From assembly GCA_040954595.2 (NCBI GenBank), contig CM082585.2:10602001-10666000 (forward strand): a stretch of 64,000 bases of DNA, read 5' to 3'. The notes below the pieces were generated by a model. It was not told the DNA's origin. It did not search any database and saw only the letters and a list, made by a program, of their open reading frames with translations. This document shows, in pieces, positions 51,705-63,738 of the stretch. This DNA is from Balanoglossus misakiensis (lineage: Eukaryota > Hemichordata). Each line of letters opens with the position of its first letter. Positions within the stretch are counted from its first letter, which is position 1. A program made the translations under genes and the position numbers.

Positions 51705-51797
51705 TGGGTGGCACACGCGAAAAAAGTGCGCAACCACATTGCCATTCCGAAGACTTAGACGCACCTCTTTGATCATATATAGGCATATGCAAATTTA
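51705..51797. repeat. Dispersed repeat, copy 2 (right of the NHL gene)
   Basis: Direct-orientation relative of 47171-47256 (GGTGGCACACGCGAAAAAAG at the start, ATCATATATAGGCATATGC at the end). Confidence 0.5.
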
Positions 51798-51813
51798 AGT
51801 TAAAAGTCTGTTC

Positions 51814-51817
<4 letters not shown>

Positions 51818-51851
<34 letters not shown>
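51818..51851. repeat. (CA)n microsatellite
   Basis: About 17 CA dinucleotides in intergenic DNA upstream of the NHL gene. Confidence 0.95.
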
Positions 51852-51854
<3 letters not shown>

Positions 51855-52756
51855 TTTACCACAGTTGAGGAACCGTGGTTTTAAGTTGGCAAATTGAAAC
51901 ATGCCGTGAAAACGACACAAGTGGATTTGAAATGTCGTAGTCATAAGATATCGAATGAAGAAGCTACATGATTGAAACTTTCATTTCCCAGTTTCAAGGT
52001 TGATATAAATGATTAAAAGTTTTAACTGTGTACAGTGTTATCTTTTTTTACCGTACAGTCGCCTTCTAAACTACGTCCGCCGTCCAGAAAATAGTCCGAC
52101 GAGACACCGAATCAGTTATCATATGATATGCCCCCATACACGCTTCCAGGTCTACGGCAAAGTGACCCGATCTCGACCGGTACTGTACACACCACCCCCG
52201 CCCCCGAGACTCTGCGTTTGACTTAAATTGACCCCACCTGACCTGCCATAAACTTTTTAGCGCCCTCACACAGCTACAAACTGAAGTGGACGCCCCTCTC
52301 ATACACGCACAAACGCGCTCGAAAGCTACCCTTTCCAAAGAAATAAGTGTACGGTTAGCTGTGGATCTACAAAAATCTGTACAAAATATTCACTGGCAGA
52401 TTACCTATTTATAATACGTTTATATAAAAACACGGAAGCTTTTTCATTTCAAGGACACATGAATACTTGCCATTGATATGTTAAGCGTCAAGTCGACAAT
52501 GGACATGCATGACGGCCGGAACCACAGACGAAGAGAAAAACAGTCTGTTTTTTCTCTTTGTCTGTGCCGGAACCAATAGATTAAATGAATTGAAACGGTG
52601 TATCCAAAATGATTTTGCATGTAGTAATTATGCACGACCCCTAATAGATAGTTGTCCGATGTTTGGTGCGTGTGTGTGTGTGTGGGGGGGGGTGAACTTT
52701 CTTAAAAGCGCGATCGAGAATCACAAGAACCACAAGGTCAAAAGGATAAGGTGTAC

Positions 52757-52762
52757 TTTATT
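52757..52762 (-). terminator. Candidate poly(A) signal of the BOK-like gene
   Basis: AATAAA on the minus strand about 220 bp downstream of the stop codon. Confidence 0.55.
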
Positions 52763-52983
52763 ATAATGTCTTTTACTTGGGATGTTCTAGGTGAAAGTGT
52801 GCCACAAGAATGGCTTCTAAGGTAATATTACAATGTTGCTCTAAGAATAGTTTGTTTCCATGGACACATCAAGAGCATAATGTTCTTGTAGGAAAAGAAA
52901 CTTTCCAAGCACATTACGTCTTAGCTTCGTGAATCAACACTATCAGGGTCAAATAAAGGTGACATTGATATATGAAGGTCAGG

Positions 52984-53838
52984 TCAGGTCGTTCCTGTGA
53001 GGAGTAACGCCACAAGGAATCCAACAACAGCGCTCACAAACGACTGTACTCTCAGGTTATGATTGTACCTGAATCCGTCAACCGTTGTGACAACATCAAC
53101 CTGTCAAGAAACAGAAAGATAGAGAAATGTTAAAAACGAGCTTGTGGAAATATGTCAACTTATTATTAATTAAAATTTGTATACAAATAGGGAAAATTGC
53201 TATTTTGGTTTTGGCTGATACAATAAAACTATAATGCTATATCTATTTATTTGTCTACAATCGTAGTGACTGAAATTGAACATATATCCCTGTATAAACA
53301 AAATACATTGTACTGTTCTTACCCATCCTCCTCGTGCTAGAATCCAAGTAGCCAATCGTTTCTGTACGACGTCCCTAAAACTGGTTGTAACTGTGCGTAC
53401 ATAGTCGGGATGGAAATTGCTCACACATTCCGATGCTAGCGCCCCCGCAAATGCAAACAGAGAAATTATTTTGGGCCAAGTTATGCCCCCACGAAATATT
53501 TCGTTGGCGACTTCCTGAAAAGTGTCGCAAACAGTCGTCTCAGAGTTCAACGTCAAGTTCAGTTTGCGACACACGTCTTTATACACTGATGGGTGAAATT
53601 GTTCTAACTGAGCGCCAGTGATGATGATGTGAGCGGAAACTTCGGAAAAACTGTCCAGTTCCGGTCCGAGTCCATTTCTGTTTATGAGCCCAGCTTGGGA
53701 GAGTTTGAAATTGATGTAGTCTCGGCACAGCGTAGTGGACTGGTCGACGATCGCATCTTCATCTGCAGGTCTTTTACGGAAAAAAGGGTGGTCAGAAAGT
53801 CGTTGAAAGAATTCCTTTGTGGACTCAAAGTACTCCAT
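52984..53838 (-). CDS. BOK: BOK-like BCL-2 family protein
   Basis: Multidomain BCL-2 family protein. The closest known relative is BOK, a pro-apoptotic member of ER, Golgi and mitochondrial membranes. Exons are 53838-53323 and 53100-52984 (phase 0), giving 210 residues against 212 in human BOK. The core helix reads TLCRDYINFKL (36-46), like the BOK CREYVHARL region. The BH3 is at about 65-80, the BH1 reads IFRGGITWPKIISLFAFAG (114-132) and the BH2 ends ATWILARGGW (163-172). A hydrophobic tail (about 191-206) would anchor it in a membrane. As in BOK, BH1 has ITW-K instead of NWGR. Unlike typical BH3s, the position after the conserved glycine is Ala (TGAQLEQ) instead of Asp. The start ATG is 355 bp from the divergent SLC12A9 ATG, so the two probably share a promoter. 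Confidence 0.88.
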
Positions 53839-54192
53839 ATCGAGCTACACCTTTGATGAACAGGTACCGAGGGACTGCCCTTTTCAATCGCGGACTGTTC
53901 AGAAAGGTCATCGCATACCTGGTGACCTTTAAGTATACTTTTGTTTTTTTTTTTCATCTCACCGCTGGCTGCGCTCTAGACGTGTATAGTTTAGAGTTTT
54001 CTAGGGAGCTATGTCACATGACCACTTTGTTGATCAGGTGACCGTAGGCGGAATTGTATCGCAGACAGTCATTGCATTGATCAGAACGGTCGGTTATCCA
54101 AGGTCGTTGTGTTGCCGGACTCAACAGACTTTGACGATTGCATAATTTCTAGTTTCTTGAGAATCGCCAGAATGCCGACCAGAACCGAAAAC
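53839..54192. promoter_or_regulatory. Bidirectional promoter BOK-like / SLC12A9
   Basis: 355 bp between divergent start codons. It contains GTCACATGAC at 54013-54022, one base from the TFEB/TFE3 CLEAR palindrome GTCACGTGAC, and CAGGTGACC nearby (54034-54042). A T-rich tract lies near 53940-53955, and no TATA box is evident. Sharing is inferred from spacing alone. Confidence 0.5.
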
Positions 54193-57100
54193 ATGGAGAC
54201 GACGCCGTTACTACACTTTAGGCTGTCACGAAGCCAGAGTATGCACGATACACAAGCAGGTCCGCGACAACTCTCGACGTTTTCGGGTGTTTTCATCCCT
54301 TGTGTTCTGTCGATGTTCAGCGTTATTCTATTTCTTCGTTTAGGTAAGCGATCGGTTTTCTCCCCACATTATTGTTTTAACATTTTCAAGGGCACCTCGA
54401 TTTTCGGTTACTTTCTGGCACGGCGTCATGATTTCGACCGTGAACCGCTTTTATTTGTGGCGTTGACCTTACGTGAGGTCAATCACACCATGGAGCTGGA
54501 AATTGATCCAAAGCTCATTTGCATATCGGAGTCTGGAATTTCAATCATGGGTGTACTATAAGATATAGAACAAACATATTTGTACAGACCCCACCGAGGG
54601 CATCATTTTATGTTTCAAGCATAATTTGAAGACTCTTAGAAATATTATTTGATGTGATCTTGTCTTATAAACATATCTGATCGAACACAAAAATACTGGA
54701 CCCTGTCAATTTCCATATACATGTACATGTATTCATCCTTTTGGATAAAAACTGAATCAATAATCACCAGTTTTAGTTTAGTTGTACATGATACATTGTT
54801 CCTATCCTCGTGCAAGTTACGTGACAACACATGATGGTCATTGATCTATAGCCTATGTGTGGACCTGATCCACAAGACTCCCCATACGTGTGTGTGGGTG
54901 TGTCTACATGTGTGGCAACTTAGAGAGTGTTTTATGCTTTTTTTCAGGTTTTGTGGTGGGCAATGCTGGTCTGTTGGGTGCTATGGCAATGTACATCCTG
55001 GCGTACTTCATCGTAGGAATGACGGTGCTGTCAGTCTGTGCAATCTCAACCAATGGTGCAATCGAAGGGGGCGGAGCTTACTGTATCCTTTGAAATAAAT
55101 GCCAACTGATGTAATTCTGGGATCGATAACAATTATTCACTTTAACCAAAAGCACAAACGTTAATTAAACTAAGTTATATATGGATTAATTAAAAAAAGC
55201 CAATTATGTGTAGGTGTGGATTCAACTGTGCCTTTGTGAGAACTGTGTTAATTAATGATTAATGTTGATAGACCCTCTAAATTATATTTAGCCAATGTGG
55301 AGAGATAAGGAATCAATTTGATTTTTATCAAAAGGTCAAACCGCAGCATGTTATTCTCAGCATGAAATGAAATTATACCCTGGACATTGCGAATCATTGA
55401 GCTCAATGAAAGTACAAACTGGGCATGCTCAAGGATATATACTCTTAGCACACAAAGAGTATCTTTGTTGACGTTGACAAATATTAACCTATGACCTCAC
55501 GAAGAAGCGTCCTAACTGATCTCAGGTGTTTGGAATGTTGTTGTAGGTGTTTCACGCTACAGAAACTCAGGACTCCCTAGGTGGATTAACATTGATAACA
55601 ATACTGTCATTGTTATCAGTGGCAAACTGTAGGTCCGACCGACCCACCATGAATTACAATGGAACAAAGGAGTTGATTCAGCGAAAGTTGGCCGTATATG
55701 TACAAGATGGAAAATCATGTGACAGATTAGAATGATAGCTGTTCCACTTATAGATACTTACATACTCTAGGAGATGCTCTAATTCCAACCGATACCACAC
55801 CCCTCACTTTTGACAGACTATCAAATTACCGGTACAATGTTTGCAGTGTTAAGTCACACATTTCTACCTTTCTTTAACTTTTCATTAAATTTCTGAGCAA
55901 ATTTAAAACTAAAAGACTTAAATTTAGAATTAGTTGCAAATGTGGATTAAAAAATGTGTCATTTAAAATGTGAATTTGGACAAGGATAGACAAAGCTGTT
56001 CAACAGTGATCACCTTTGATAATTTTCAATTCTGTTGTTGCTGTCTTTCCCATGACCTTTCACTCAGTCACCTGAAGGTCTTGGAGAGGGGTCAAAGGGC
56101 ATTGGCACAGGATTGATATGCTGTAGTATTGCCCAAAATCGTGTCCTTCATGGTTAATGAAATTCGTGTAAATGGAATTATTGCATATGTTGATCGAGCT
56201 ATCATCCTTAACAGTTGTGATTATTCAGTCATGATAAGTCGTGCTTTGGGGCCGGAGTTTGGAGGCAGTATCGGCATCATGTTCTTTTTCGCAAATATTT
56301 TCTCGTCAGCGCTGTATCTCTTAGGTCTCATTGAAGCAATCATGGATAATTTTGGGCCTGATGGTGAGTGGACATTTGCTAAAATAGAACTTTAGAAGGG
56401 GCTGGAAAATTTCAGGTCTGTTTCTGTTTCCGATTCATAGTTTTTCAGAATGGACGTTTTACTCTTGTTTATTTTCTCCAACAGGTTTTCTCCTCCCAGC
56501 AGGGTCAGCAGGGTTACCACCAGGTCGTTGGTGGGTCTTTCTCTACTCCACAATTCTGCTGTTCATTGCGTTTATCGTGTGTATGGTGGGCGCAAAAATG
56601 TTCGCGAAGACCGTTCTCTTCATCTTTCTCATCGTCATCGTTGCACTGATCTCAGTCCTCATCAGTTTCTTCGTCGTGCCAGCGAAAGGGATCAAATACC
56701 CGCACACCAATCCAGCGGCAGCAAATGAATCCGTGTATGCTAATTATTCCGGTTTAGGCAAACAGACAATCCATGAAAATATCTATGGTAGGTATTCCCC
56801 ATTCTACCACAGAATTTGCTACCATGGTGACACATTTACACATTCAGTTTCATTTGAAAGCTTATCTGAGTTTCTGATGCTAGCCATGAGCTTCACATAT
56901 TCATGGTACCATCAATAACTGTGTGTTTGAATTTTTACAGGTAACTATTCAGTTGACTACACAACAGATAAACAGATGGACTTCACCACTGTTTTCGCTG
57001 TTTTCTTCAACGGTGTCACAGGTATTATGGCCGGAGCGAATATGTCAGGTGAGCTCCTCTAACTCACTGCTTTATATGATGATGGCAAAACTTTGCTGAA

Positions 57101-59967
57101 GATAGGGGCACTATATCAGCGTTCTACTGCTGAATAATAAAGGATAGAATACATACCACCGGATGTTCAGGGTCTGTATGCTGCTGGAAAATCCCCGACT
57201 TTGAAACCACTCTTGGAAAAATGAAAAGTACACCTCATAAGTCCTGGAATGGGTTGACCCACATCAACAGATTGGTTAAACTTTTGTAGAATTTCAAATT
57301 GTGACATTTCATTTTTCTTTTCACTTTTAAGGTGACCTGAAAAAGCCAAGCCGTTCAATTCCTTTGGGAACAATTCTGGCCTGTGTCTTCACCTATTCTA
57401 CGTATAATGTGGTGTCATTGTTGGTGGCTGCCACTTGCACAAGGTTAGTAGATGGTAGGGATGTTGTGATTGGTTGAGTGTGAGGTAGCACCCAATGGGT
57501 CAGCCATTGAAAACGGACGACAGTGGGGAGTGCACAATCATTTCTGAAAAAAATAATTTGTGGTATCTCTGATAACCATTCGGGACTGTGTCATTTACAA
57601 TGACTAATGAACTTTGCAGTGTAACTTACTTTGTATGATGTTTCATTCCTCAGGGATCTGTTGCACAATGTGTACAGTTTTATGCAAGAAATCAACGTCT
57701 GGCAGCCATTTGTTGTCGTTGGAATAATTGCAGCTTCCTTCTCTGCTGGCCTCAGTAATTTGATTGGTGCATCTCGAGTACTTAATGCAGTAGCCAAAGA
57801 CGATCTGATTGGTCAGTACTGTTGATTTCTGTACCTATAATTAACAGAAATAAACTTGAGACCACAAATACTAGCAATTCTGTAGAATGAGATCAACTTC
57901 ACAACTGTGTTACACTATGGCTATGAAAAAGGAATGAATTTGACAAATAACAGAATATTCTTCTTTTGAATAGGTTTAATTCTCCGTCCTTTCAAACATG
58001 AATCAGCCAATGGGAATCCGTGGCCTGCTGTGATGATATCATGGATATTAGTTCAGGTTAGTTTCAGATTTGTCATCTCAAATTAATCCAAAATGATGCA
58101 GTATTTATAGTTTTCGATACCAAATGTAATGGTCGTCTTGAGATTGAGGTCTTTGTGTGTTTGTATCATTGTAGGTCTGTCTCCTGGTTGGTCAACTCAA
58201 TGCCATTGCTCCTATAGTGTCTGTGTTCTTTCTTCTTTCCTACGCTTCCACCAACGTTGCGTGTTTGTTCCTGGAATGGGCATCAGCCCCAAATTTCAGG
58301 TGAGTTGCATAAGAGAAAGATCCCACGCTCACAGAAAGTTTGTGCTCACTCATCTAGCACACCGCTGCCAACTTTTAGAAGAGTGAGCAAACCCTGCTCC
58401 GCATTTGGTATATTTGTATGCCCATGGATTCAGTGCCCTTGTGAGAAACAAATTATGGCCTTTAATTACACAATAAAACAACATTTTAGTCATGTAGCAT
58501 GGCTGGTGTCTTTCATATACGTTTTGTTTCACAGCACGTGTAATCAACCAAACACTTTCACATTGAACTTGTACCATTAACACTGAATGGATTGTGTTTG
58601 TATCTTTCAGACCATCCTTCCGATACTTTACGTGGCACACATGTCTGATGGGAATAATTGGCTGTGTTGTCATGATGTTTCTCATCAATCCCTTGTACGC
58701 CTCCCTCAGCATTGTCGTTCTCGTCGTGCTCTTCTTCTACATCCATTACCGGTCGCCGGAAGTGAGCTGGGGTTCCATCAGCCAGGCTCTGATATTCCAT
58801 CAGGTACGGAAGTATCTCCTCCTGCTGGATATCCGGAAGGACCACGTCAAGTTCTGGAGACCACAGATGATCCTCATGGTGTCCAATCCTCGCTCCTCCT
58901 GCCAGCTGATCCAGTTCGTCAACGACATCAAGAAGGGTGGGCTTTATGTCCTGGGTAATGTGAAGTGCGGCAACCTGGACGACTTCCCCAGCGATCCGCT
59001 TGCGGTCGAATACAACGCGTGGCTGAGCCTGGTGGTGGATCACCTGCAGATCAAGGCGTTTGTTGAACTGACGATTTGCGAGACGATTCGCGAGGGCATT
59101 CAACACCTTCTGCGCATCTCTGGACTGGGCGGGATGAAACCGAACACCGCCATCTTTGGTTTCTATGACAACTGCATCCCAGAAGACGTCTTCAGGAAAG
59201 GCGAGGTCTTTAAGAAGGTTAAAGTGAGGTTTGATGAGGAGGAGGACATCGCAGGAAATATCGAGAATCATTTTGCGCCGCTTCGAGAGTTGGAAGACAG
59301 GAAGTCGTTGACCGCAGTGGAGTATGTCATGCTGTTGCAGGATACAATAAAACTGCAAAAGAATCTCTGTGTGGCCAGGTACTTCCATCGGCTGGACCGA
59401 GACGCCATCTTTAAATCCAAGAAGAAGATGTACATGGACGTGTGGCCGGTGAACTTCTTCAAGCCGGAGACTGCTGGTTACCTTGACACCGCTTGCCTGT
59501 TCCTCCTGCAGCTGTCCACCATCTTGCACATGGTGCCGGCCTGGCAGAAGAAGACCATCATGAGAGTGTTCCTCTGCGCCGAGAACGATGACGAGGCCAC
59601 GCGCAAGAGGGAAGAGAAGCTGAAGACGTTCCTGAACGAGTTACGAATCCACGCCGAGATCAAGACAGTCACGTGGGAACATTGCATCGCGCTCATTCCC
59701 AAACAGGAACCAGAAGACGCTGAAGAAGACGAGATGTATCCAGTCACTCGACAGGACGGCATCACCGACAATTACCTGAACAGCATCAACAATCTCGTCA
59801 GGAATCAACAAGAGGAAACGGTCGTGACATTCTGTTACCTTCCATTGCCGCCCGCTGACAGGAAGTTACATACACGCTACCTAGAACAGTTAGATTTGAT
59901 GACCGAGAACTTCACACCGACTTTGCTGGTCCATGGTATCAACGCGGTTACCTCTACTGCTCTGTAG
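54193..59967 (+). CDS. SLC12A9: SLC12A9, cation-chloride cotransporter family member 9
   Basis: Member 9 of the SLC12 family (also called CIP1), reported as lysosomal and linked to ammonium/chloride export. Ten exons: 54193-54343, 54948-55082, 56229-56363, 56485-56787, 56941-57048, 57332-57443, 57654-57811, 57974-58056, 58175-58299, 58611-59967. Phases all agree, giving 888 residues (human 914). The N-terminus [11 protein letters not shown] matches the SPLLAYRL start of the family. TM1 has [18 protein letters not shown], then [33 protein letters not shown] and [20 protein letters not shown]. The large last exon codes for the C-terminal domain ([10 protein letters not shown]-like start, [23 protein letters not shown]-like motif) and ends in [15 protein letters not shown]. 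An in-frame ATG at 54172 would add seven residues. Intron 2 is U12-type. The last exon is GC-richer than the rest. Confidence 0.95.
55083..56228 (+). other. U12-type intron of SLC12A9
   Basis: The 5' splice site GTATCCTTTG matches the minor-spliceosome consensus. TCCTTAAC at 56205-56212 is a perfect U12 branch-site motif, placed 17 nt before the terminal CAG. The intron is phase 1 and separates GGGAY from FMISR. The other introns examined in the window show U2-type donors. Confidence 0.9.
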
Positions 59968-61490
59968 ACAACAATGAAGGTGTATATGCTGGCAGACAAT
60001 CAAAATCAAACCAAACACAGAACCAGTGTCAAATGTCAGTTTATGGTAATTATAACCAGCATTCACAAGACACCAAAAAAATCATGATTTGCAAATATTA
60101 TAAATTCAAAATGGCCGCCAAGTTCTGTCTGTATCAACCGAATGGCTAAATTTAAATTCTATTGAAGACAGTAAACACCTTGCTTTTGTCAGTTTAGAAC
60201 GATTTGGAAGACTTAATATCTCAAAATCCATTCCTAAAGAGGTGTACTCTATCATATTCTGTTTGTATGTAGTGATGTGAAATTCAATTTACCTTGTGGT
60301 AAGGTAAGCATGTTAGTGGTAGCTGGGTACTTACCTATGGTTACAGATAACCTCTTATAAGTCTGTATTACTGTATGTTCTTGTTTTCTTCATAGATTTA
60401 TTGAATTTTACCTTTTTGTTTCACCTGAAATGAAAAAAAAAAAAGAATTTAGAAAACTTGCATGGTAAGGGGCATGCATTTTCACTCACTGCCTTTTCTA
60501 GACTAGATGCTTTGATAGCTGTTGATATGCATTGTTAGATTGACAAAATACACGCACGGTGGCCCTAAATTCATTTACACTTTATGTGGTGCCTCGTTTC
60601 ATGAAAAAATAACAGTACTGCTTTGTATTTTTTGTATATCTAACACTTAATTCAGCACAAAATTTCCAAAATTATATTTTGATATAAAGGAATGGTACAT
60701 TGGAAGCAGGATTATACAGCAATCATGTACATCAGGTGTCATCAATAAAATTAATGAAGAAACAAGGGGGAAATGCAATATGTATACAAGAAGTCATTTC
60801 CTCATTGGTTTCTTGGGCCAGCTGTAAGAAAAGTATCAATCATTTGTAGTAGTTTTTCCCCCTCATAATTTGCATTCGATGGGCTGCAGGAATCCTACAA
60901 AACAATGATTGTGACATCATAGATGTAACACCAATGAAATTATTGCTTTGTGTTTTTTGTGACTATGACTTCCCAAATGTTTATATTTTTATTTTTCAAA
61001 CTTCTAAAGTTTTCTATCATATATAAAATTATCAGTGTATCACCACAGCCTCAGTATCTATAATTTATCATCAATATTTGCACATGATATTTTATCATAG
61101 TTTTTTTCACAGATTTTCAGCAAGTGTCAATACATCTAATTTTGCAATGACAAAATTTACATTCATTATAAGTGGCACATTATTTTTGAAGTTTTGAATA
61201 TATTCTTTCAGGGAACTTTTTATGAACTATTTTTCAGCAATTGCGGGATAATCTAGGTTATTGATAAATCATAAAACAAATGAAACCAATACATGTAGTG
61301 ACTTATTTCTGCTGCCGGTCATAAAATATGTAATGTTGGTCTCACCAATCAGCTTGCATGTTTGTGTCATGTGATGACCATGTGATTTCACAAATAGACC
61401 AATTAGAAGAGCTACAATGTACAAGTGTTTGAAACAGTAGTGTATTTCATGTGCATTGACTCATATTGTAATAAAAGCAACTCCCATGAC
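59968..61490 (+). other. SLC12A9 3'UTR with two candidate poly(A) signals
   Basis: AT-rich non-coding stretch after the stop codon. AATAAA hexamers occur at 60744-60749 and 61470-61475, giving 3'UTRs of about 0.8 or 1.5 kb. No coding exon is visible. Confidence 0.5.
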
Positions 61491-61512
61491 AGAAATTGTT
61501 TGTCAACTATGT

Positions 61513-61604
61513 TTAACTCTTTCACCCCCAGTGCCCTCTTTAGAGTTCCAACCTTACCATAGAAAACAATGGATTTGGACTGAACCATGGTAGTGAAAAG
61601 GTAG
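61513..61604. repeat. Short TTAA/AACCCTTTCAC inverted-end repeat, copy 3
   Basis: Opposite orientation to the copies at 33967-34057 and 50641-50728: TTAACTCTTTCACCCCC on the left, CAATGGATTTGGACTGAACC in the middle and GTGAAAAGGTAG on the right. It lies between the two converging transcription units. Confidence 0.6.
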
Positions 61605-62007
61605 GCTTGAGCACTTTATGAGTGACTGGATGCGTACCATGTTCTCCATCATACCAGACCATCTGCTGATGTTGCCTGTAAATATACAAGTGTTTTGGTA
61701 ACTACCAGAAGTAGTAAAGCGGTCGAACTGGCCAGATAGTTTGCTGGCTGGAGTATTTGACAGTTCGGGGTCAATATGAATCCAACATTTTAGCAATTGA
61801 CCATTTTCTCTGTTGTAATTCATGTCACAAGATGGTTGGAAAACTCACTTACCCTTTTCCCCACAAATCACGTCAAAGGAGAATTTGCAATGCATAGTAT
61901 TGTTGCTGAGATGCCGAACTTTTCACTACTTTTATAAGATGATGGAGGGGGCCTATAAATGAACAGCCGTCCCACAAAATAATATGTTGCTGAAAAATGG
62001 AACGACT
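61605..62007. other. Intergenic gap between convergent genes
   Basis: About 400 bp of AT-rich DNA between the SLC12A9 end and the poly(A) signal of the right-hand gene. I see no feature in it. Confidence 0.4.
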
Positions 62008-62013
62008 TTTATT
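62008..62013 (-). terminator. Candidate poly(A) signal of the right-edge gene
   Basis: AATAAA on the minus strand, about 1.3 kb downstream of the stop at 63308. The intervening AT-rich DNA would be the 3'UTR. An AAAAC simple repeat follows nearby at about 62034-62057. Confidence 0.35.
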
Positions 62014-63307
62014 CTATTAAATACTGAATACAAAAACAAAACAAAACAAAACAAAAATGGTCTTGAATAGCATAAACATTATCAACATCACAATAAAGTA
62101 TAAAACATGGCAATTTCTCTGCATACCATGAATCTGAATTCTAAAATCTGCTTTAAAAAGTTCCCTACAGGAAATACTCGTACACTAAAACATCTGCAAT
62201 CTGACGACATTTCTTATAACTAATACTGCTCAACATGCAACAGACTTGGTGCTCTTTGAAACGTTTACAGAGTAACAGAAATACAAGTCATTTTGGACCC
62301 AGGATGCTCATCCTTAGAAGTGAAATTTGTGAAATTTTAAGTGAACAATGTAATAGTGAATAATGCAGAACAGAATTCACAACACAAGGTAGCTGAAAAT
62401 TTGAGATAAAAATAGTGATGTATATACCAGTATTATGAACTTGTTACATTTTGATTTAAGATTGCTTCAAATACATTGAAGACAGTGTGACCACTGACTA
62501 ACATATACTTCTCTGTGCAGTCCAGGGGAGGGGGTTCTACTTCCATAGAAGAGCTAACCGTTTTGTGAATTTTCAGTCCACGGCAAGAAAATTATTACCA
62601 CTTTACAATAACTTTAATTTAATGAAAATTTATAGAACAATTTCACAAGTCAGATTAATGTCCTGTGTTTTTATAATCTGGTTAAAGAAGTCCTTTTGAG
62701 TGTACAGTTGGTAGACATTCTCACTGATGCAATGGAATAAAAAGTAATTTTCCCAGTCAAGGTTATTCCAATATTTAGGTACACGGGGAAGGAGTGTGAT
62801 AGTTTTTTTTTCAACTGCGTCCAGGACTTAGTATCCAGTTTCCATTTCTTCCTGCAAGATGAAATAGAAAAAGAAATAATAATTGCCTGCAATTTATATG
62901 AGTTTATGAACACAGGCAATGAAACAACAGTCTAGAAAAAACCTAAGCCAAATAAAATGTCAAAAACAAATAAAAGAATTAACTGCATTTCCTGTGGGGT
63001 ACACAACCCTTCAATTTATGCAAAACAATATAAATTTGTTAGCAAAACAATTGATTGATTGTTATGTAAATTAGCTGTACCATCAAAAATGAAAGCTAAA
63101 ACAAAAGAATGAATTAAAACACCAAACTAAAATATAACTTGCAATATTCAGTAATGTCATGGCTAACTTTATGAACTATGAAATAATAATTGTTATAACG
63201 ACAAAATAATCCTAAATTAGAAAAAAACACACTAGAGAAGTGAACTATGCTTCTCAACGTTTAAAGAACATTAACTAAGTTGAACTGTCAAGTGATCTAG
63301 CCTGTCT

Positions 63308-63738
63308 CTAAAAACCCACGCTATTGTCTTGGATATCTGGTGAAGTCTCATAAGCTGGTAGGGATTGACGCTGTGTACGACGCCTAGTGGCTTTACGTCT
63401 TGGCTGAATTGGTGTTGGTGGTGGTGACGGGGAGGGTAGCCTAACTGGTGACTAAATTGACACATAATACTACGAAGTTAGCAGTGACACAAGTTTTTGA
63501 GAGGAAACATATTCTGGCTTGATCTCACTAATGATCTGAAGGATTAACTTGTGAACTATGCATACAAACAACATAGATGGAAAATTGCGTGTAAAATGGA
63601 ACCCCAACTACAAGCTATACTGTCTTCAACTTATACTATGATTTTACCTGGCCTTCATCATCAGAACTTTCCTCTTCATCAATCTCATCGTCATCTTCAT
63701 CATCATCCTCTTCCTCATGATGCATGGCAGCTCTGCTC
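63308..63738 (-). CDS. C-terminal exons of an unrecognised protein (5' part outside the window)
   Basis: Two exons on the minus strand, 63738-63648 and 63451-63308, joined in phase 0 (donor CAG|GTAAAA, acceptor TTTAG), ending in TAG. The first encodes a run of acidic residues (HHEEEDDDEDDDDEIDEEES) followed by SDDEGQ. The second encodes a Pro/Ser-rich then basic tail (PSPSPPPTPIQP, then RRKATRRRTQRQS) and ends DNSVGF. It begins with one base of a split codon, so at least one more exon lies to the right. The charge pattern suits a nuclear or cytoplasmic tail, but I do not recognise the protein. Confidence 0.6.

Larger units (their letters stand above)
51184..52750. other. Intergenic region between the NHL and BOK-like genes
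   Basis: It contains the NHL gene promoter, the second copy of the dispersed repeat (51705-51797) and a CA microsatellite (51818-51851). I see no exon; open frames are short and not protein-like. Confidence 0.5.

Noticed and set aside
58558-59529. 323-codon minus-strand open frame
   Set aside because: Exactly antisense to the large, GC-rich last exon of SLC12A9. Its composition (many His, Gln and Val) is what the reverse of that exon produces.
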